DNA from: an uncultured Oscillospiraceae bacterium | Lineage (GTDB): Bacteria; Bacillota; Clostridia; Oscillospirales; Acutalibacteraceae | Direction of reading: 5' to 3' | Assembly (NCBI GenBank): GCA_948471205.1 | Contig: CAOKRT010000008.1 | Location: forward strand, 19,810 to 83,809 | Length of the DNA: 64,000 nucleotides | Shown here: one piece after another, positions 61,560 through 64,000 of the stretch | Layout: the number at the start of each line of letters is the position of its first letter | How positions within the stretch are numbered: position 1 is the stretch's first letter | Translations under genes and position numbers: made by a program | The notes under the pieces: generated by a model | Told to the model about the DNA's origin: nothing | Databases searched by the model: none | What the model saw: only the letters and a program-made list of their open reading frames with translations

Positions 61560-62588
61560 TTGATAGTCAGAGTAAACAGCACCAATATTGATGAATACGA
61601 GGATTTTATAAAAAAACATCCTAAGGGGCTCTTTCAGCATTCTTCAAAATGGGCAAAAGTTAAATCCGCCTGGAAATGGGAAGCAATTATGCTGAAAAAT
61701 GAAAACGGAAAAATTATCGGCAGTGCCGCCGTTTTAATACGGTTTGTACCGGTTATTAAATATTCGCTTTTCTATGTATGCCGCGGTTTTGTGGCAGATG
61801 AAAATGATTTTGAAACTTTTGACAGTCTGTTTGACGGACTTTTGCAACTTGCAAAAGAATATAAGGCATATTGTATTAAAATAGACCCTGAAATTGTTAT
61901 ACAAAACAATCATTACAAAAAACATTTGCTGAACAAAGGCTTTAAAGAGCTTAACGCAGGCTGTATGGATTTTGAAAATGTTCAGCCGCGGTTTGTATAT
62001 TGCTTTGATTACAATCATTTATCAGAAGAAGAGCTTTTGCTTACATTTAAAGCAGATTACAGAAACAGAATAAGAAAAGCGCCGAAAAAAGGTGTTGAAG
62101 TTAAAATTATGGGACCGGAAGCCCTTGACGATTTTGTGCGTATCATGCATGAAACAGGAGAAAGAGACGGTTTCTCAACAAGACCCAGAGTTTACTTTGA
62201 ACAAATCCTTAACTGTATGGGAGAAGATGCACGTCTTTATATGGCATATTATAACGGACAGGCTATTGCAGGCACAATTGCGATAAAATGGGGAAAAAAC
62301 GTTATGAAATATCAGTATGGCGCCTCATCAAACGCACACAGAAATGTTTATCCCAACTATGCTCTTCAGTGGGCAATGATGCAGTGGGGTATGGAATGCG
62401 GATGCGAAGTATATGATTTCGGCGGTATAAGCGGAGACTGTCAGAATCCGGACAACCCTCATTACGGTCTGTGGAGATTTAAACACGGCTTCGGCGGATA
62501 TATGAAAGAATTTATCGGTGAATTCGACTATATAATAAACAAACCTGTATACACCCTTTACAACCTTGCAATGAAAATAAAGAAGTAA
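61560..62588 (+). CDS. FemAB family peptidoglycan bridge-forming aminoacyltransferase
   Basis: 342 residues. The double GNAT-like fold is seen in LFQHSSKWAKVKSAWKWE (22-39), YRNRIRKAPKKGVEVKI, and the C-terminal YPNYALQWAMMQWGMECGCEVYDFGGISG block, all typical of FemX/FemAB enzymes (peptidyl amino acid addition to lipid II). It adds amino acids to the peptidoglycan interpeptide bridge from aminoacyl-tRNA. The start is TTG at 61560 with GGAGG 7 bases upstream. The gene is followed by an alanine racemase 5 bases later, fitting a cell wall role. Confidence 0.9.
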   Translation: MIVRVNSTNIDEYEDFIKKHPKGLFQHSSKWAKVKSAWKWEAIMLKNENGKIIGSAAVLIRFVPVIKYSLFYVCRGFVADENDFETFDSLFDGLLQLAKEYKAYCIKIDPEIVIQNNHYKKHLLNKGFKELNAGCMDFENVQPRFVYCFDYNHLSEEELLLTFKADYRNRIRKAPKKGVEVKIMGPEALDDFVRIMHETGERDGFSTRPRVYFEQILNCMGEDARLYMAYYNGQAIAGTIAIKWGKNVMKYQYGASSNAHRNVYPNYALQWAMMQWGMECGCEVYDFGGISGDCQNPDNPHYGLWRFKHGFGGYMKEFIGEFDYIINKPVYTLYNLAMKIKK

Positions 62589-62593
62589 TAAAA

Positions 62594-63667
62594 ATGAGCA
62601 GATATATAATTGATAAAGCAAAATTAATTGAAAATATAGAAATAATTAAAAACAAGGCCGGCGTTGAGCTTATCGGCGTAGTAAAAGGAAACGGTTACGG
62701 CTTCGGAATTTCCGAATTCACATCGGTTCTTAAAGAAAACGGTATAAAAACCTTTGCAGTAACAGAGGTTTCGGATATTCCCGTTCTGAAAAAAATATTG
62801 GATGACGAAAAGATTCTTGTAATGCGCTCTACCTGTATTGAAGAGGAAGCCAAAATAATTGCCGAAAACGGCTGTATTGCAACAATCGGTTCATCTGAAG
62901 CCTGCCATGTTATGAATAATGTTTCGGCACAGCTTGGTGTGAAAACAAAATGCAATCTTAAAATTGACACCGGCATGGGCAGATACGGATTTATGCCCAG
63001 TGAAGTAAACAATGCCATTGCATGTTATAAAGCCGAAAATCTTGAATTTATCGGCGCTTATACACATTTTTCAAAGGCTTTTAACGATACAGCCCTTACA
63101 AAAGCCCAGGTTGTTTTATTTAAAGATACGATGAAGCAGATTGAAAACGCAGGATGCTCTGTCGGAACTTTGCACTGTGCAAATTCCCCTGCTTTGCTGA
63201 ATGTTGAAAATGTGTGCCTTGACGCTGTAAGAATAGGTTCTGCTTTTACCGGAAGAGTTATTGCAAAAAGCGCATCTGCACTCAATCGCCTTGGCTCACT
63301 GGAAGCGGAAGTAATTGAAATAAAAACCGTACCGGCAGGATATTCAATAGGATATTCGGGAAGCTTTACAACCAAACAAGAAACAAAAATAGCCATTGTC
63401 CCCTTTGGTCATTATGACGGCTTCGGTCTTACACAGGAAAAGGAAGAAATCAATTTCAGATATGTTCTTTCCATAATAAAACAGTTTTTGATGAAAAAGA
63501 AAACATACGTTGAAATAAACGGCAGAAAATACCGTGTAATCGGAAAAATAGGGCTTTCGCACACGGCTGTAGATATTACCGGCTCTGATGTAAAAACAGG
63601 AGACACGGCAAAAGCGGATATATCCCCCCTTCTTGTTAATCCGAGAATCGAACGAATATACAGATAA
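62594..63667 (+). CDS. alr: Alanine racemase family PLP enzyme
   Basis: 357 residues. PLP lysine K31 is in GVVKGNGYGFG. DTGMGRYGF, HFSKAF and HCANSPALL follow, and the catalytic tyrosine is in YSIGYSGSF. The substrate-facing block reads PFGHYDGFG instead of the usual PVGYADG, and the C-terminus is short (ISPLLVNPRIERIYR), so it is a divergent member. It probably interconverts L- and D-alanine for the wall, though a racemase with another substrate is possible. It is coupled to the FemAB gene and ends at a strong terminator. Confidence 0.82.
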   Translation: MSRYIIDKAKLIENIEIIKNKAGVELIGVVKGNGYGFGISEFTSVLKENGIKTFAVTEVSDIPVLKKILDDEKILVMRSTCIEEEAKIIAENGCIATIGSSEACHVMNNVSAQLGVKTKCNLKIDTGMGRYGFMPSEVNNAIACYKAENLEFIGAYTHFSKAFNDTALTKAQVVLFKDTMKQIENAGCSVGTLHCANSPALLNVENVCLDAVRIGSAFTGRVIAKSASALNRLGSLEAEVIEIKTVPAGYSIGYSGSFTTKQETKIAIVPFGHYDGFGLTQEKEEINFRYVLSIIKQFLMKKKTYVEINGRKYRVIGKIGLSHTAVDITGSDVKTGDTAKADISPLLVNPRIERIYR

Positions 63668-63669
63668 AC

Positions 63670-63699
63670 AAAACGGCGTACAAAATGTACGCCGTTTTT
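63670..63699 (+). terminator. Intrinsic terminator after alr
   Basis: A 13-bp perfect stem (63670-63682 with 63686-63698, loop AAA) is followed by T residues. Confidence 0.9.
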
Positions 63700-63723
63700 A
63701 TATTGTTTAGCAATGGTTGATAA

Positions 63724-63742
63724 CCCCCGGTTCTACCGGGGG
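63724..63742. repeat. GC-rich hairpin, possible end of a mobile element
   Basis: An 8-bp stem CCCCCGGT / ACCGGGGG (63724-63731 with 63735-63742, loop TCT) is preceded by TTGATAA and followed by extra G residues and GAATAGAAAG, with no T run. Such C-rich/G-rich hairpins occur at IS200/IS605-type ends, which is my inference; no transposase gene is visible in the remaining 250 bases. Confidence 0.4.
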
Positions 63743-63798
63743 GGAATAGAAAGCTTCAGTAAAAATAAAACCGCCGAGCTTGAAGCAAGGCGAGAGTT

Positions 63799-63827
63799 TT
63801 GGCGAAAAAATAACCTCGCAGTATAAT
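63799..63827 (+). promoter_or_regulatory. Promoter in front of the edge gene
   Basis: TTGGCG (63799-63804) and a perfect TATAAT (63822-63827) have a 17-bp spacer. The transcript would start near 63834, at the foot of the hairpin below, leaving a leader of about 140 bases. Confidence 0.5.
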
Positions 63828-63830
63828 AAC

Positions 63831-63874
63831 CTCACGAAATAATAGCTAAATCAAAGATTTAGATTATTTCGGAG
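63831..63874 (+). ncRNA. Structured 5' leader of the edge gene
   Basis: The RNA can form a long hairpin: CGAAATAAT (63835-63843) with ATTATTTCG (63863-63871), a 2-base bulge AG, then CTAAATC with GATTTAG around the loop AAA; CTC/GAG can extend the base. Further downstream CAGA/TCTG and CGG/CCG short stems lie before the ribosome-binding site. I do not recognise a known riboswitch class. Confidence 0.45.
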
Positions 63875-63973
63875 AACATTGCCTCAATCTGTTTCGCATT
63901 TGCATGCTCACAGATTTCTGTAAATAGAAACGGTTTGGCAGCCGAGTTACTAAAATACAGGAGGTTAAAAACA

Positions 63974-64000
63974 ATGATAAAGAAAAATGGAAACAATGAA
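63974..64000 (+). CDS. Start of an unidentified gene (runs off the window)
   Basis: An ATG at 63974 preceded by a perfect AGGAGG (63959-63964, 9 bases upstream) opens the frame MIKKNGNNE, which runs to the edge. Nine residues are too few to name the product. The promoter and structured leader upstream suggest regulated expression. Confidence 0.6.

Noticed and set aside
1-64000. CRISPR array, prophage or complete insertion sequence
   Set aside because: No regularly spaced direct repeats, phage structural genes, integrase or transposase reading frames were found.

Overview
The window looks like the chromosome of a low-GC, anaerobic Firmicute of class Clostridia, most likely a gut Oscillospirales/Ruminococcaceae-type bacterium. 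This is inferred from the SCIFF peptide and its radical SAM maturase, the TIGR03960/TIGR03936 radical SAM pair, the stand-alone aconitase-isocitrate dehydrogenase-Rex cluster, acetate kinase, lactate dehydrogenase and a CoA-transferase, two beta-galactosidases, and AT-rich sigma-A promoters (TTGACA/TATAAT, 16-17 bp spacing). Nearly all DNA is coding. Several genes probably start at TTG behind a strong ribosome-binding site (the M50 protease, the UppP-like protein and the FemAB protein).

Layout. 1-6.4 kb: an edge-truncated metallophosphoesterase, a DUF1540 cysteine-rich peptide, thrC, then yraN-rnhB-rbgA behind a GH35 beta-galactosidase, and rplS with a structured leader. 6.4-13.7 kb: a leftward run of PBP1A, RuvX, M50 protease, B12-binding radical SAM protein and its TIGR03936 partner, preceded by a DEDDh exonuclease and secG. 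13.8-18.1 kb: a divergent type IIA topoisomerase pair. 18.2-25.2 kb: the leftward operon rnj-rplI-dnaB-tilS-ftsH. 25.3-28.3 kb: rnhA, a GNAT-like acyltransferase and a membrane-anchored unknown protein, and a ROK sugar kinase read from a back-to-back promoter.

28.4-34.6 kb: tRNA-Leu(CAG), an unknown membrane protein overlapping an Orn/Lys/Arg decarboxylase-fold enzyme, the SCIFF RiPP pair scfA-scfB with an intrinsic terminator between them, a CoA-transferase and a lipoyl-less E2-type acyltransferase. 34.6-35.4 kb is the only visibly decayed stretch: a gene remnant without a start, an intact tRNA-Leu(UAG) and the 5' part of another tRNA-Leu. 35.4-42.6 kb: tepA-ylzJ-uppP-like-ftsK-ygiQ-comEA-comF. 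42.8-47.3 kb: acn-icd-rex plus an unknown protein. 47.4-51.9 kb: alaS-hinT-PRTase-ldh. 52-53.5 kb: ackA and a PC4-like protein. 53.5-61.4 kb: tmcAL facing lacZ-comEC-holA-rnmV. 61.5-63.7 kb: a FemAB bridge enzyme and alanine racemase. The last 330 bp hold a strong hairpin and a long structured leader in front of a gene that runs off the window.

Together the genes give replication, translation and envelope housekeeping, competence-type DNA uptake functions (comEC, comEA, comF), lactose/galactoside breakdown, and redox-balanced fermentation to lactate, acetate and possibly butyrate. The oxidative half-TCA branch could supply 2-oxoglutarate. I see no prophage, CRISPR array or complete insertion sequence. 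The best candidates for something under-described are the SCIFF locus, the divergent topoisomerase pair, the UppP-like protein missing catalytic residues, and the structured leader at the right edge.
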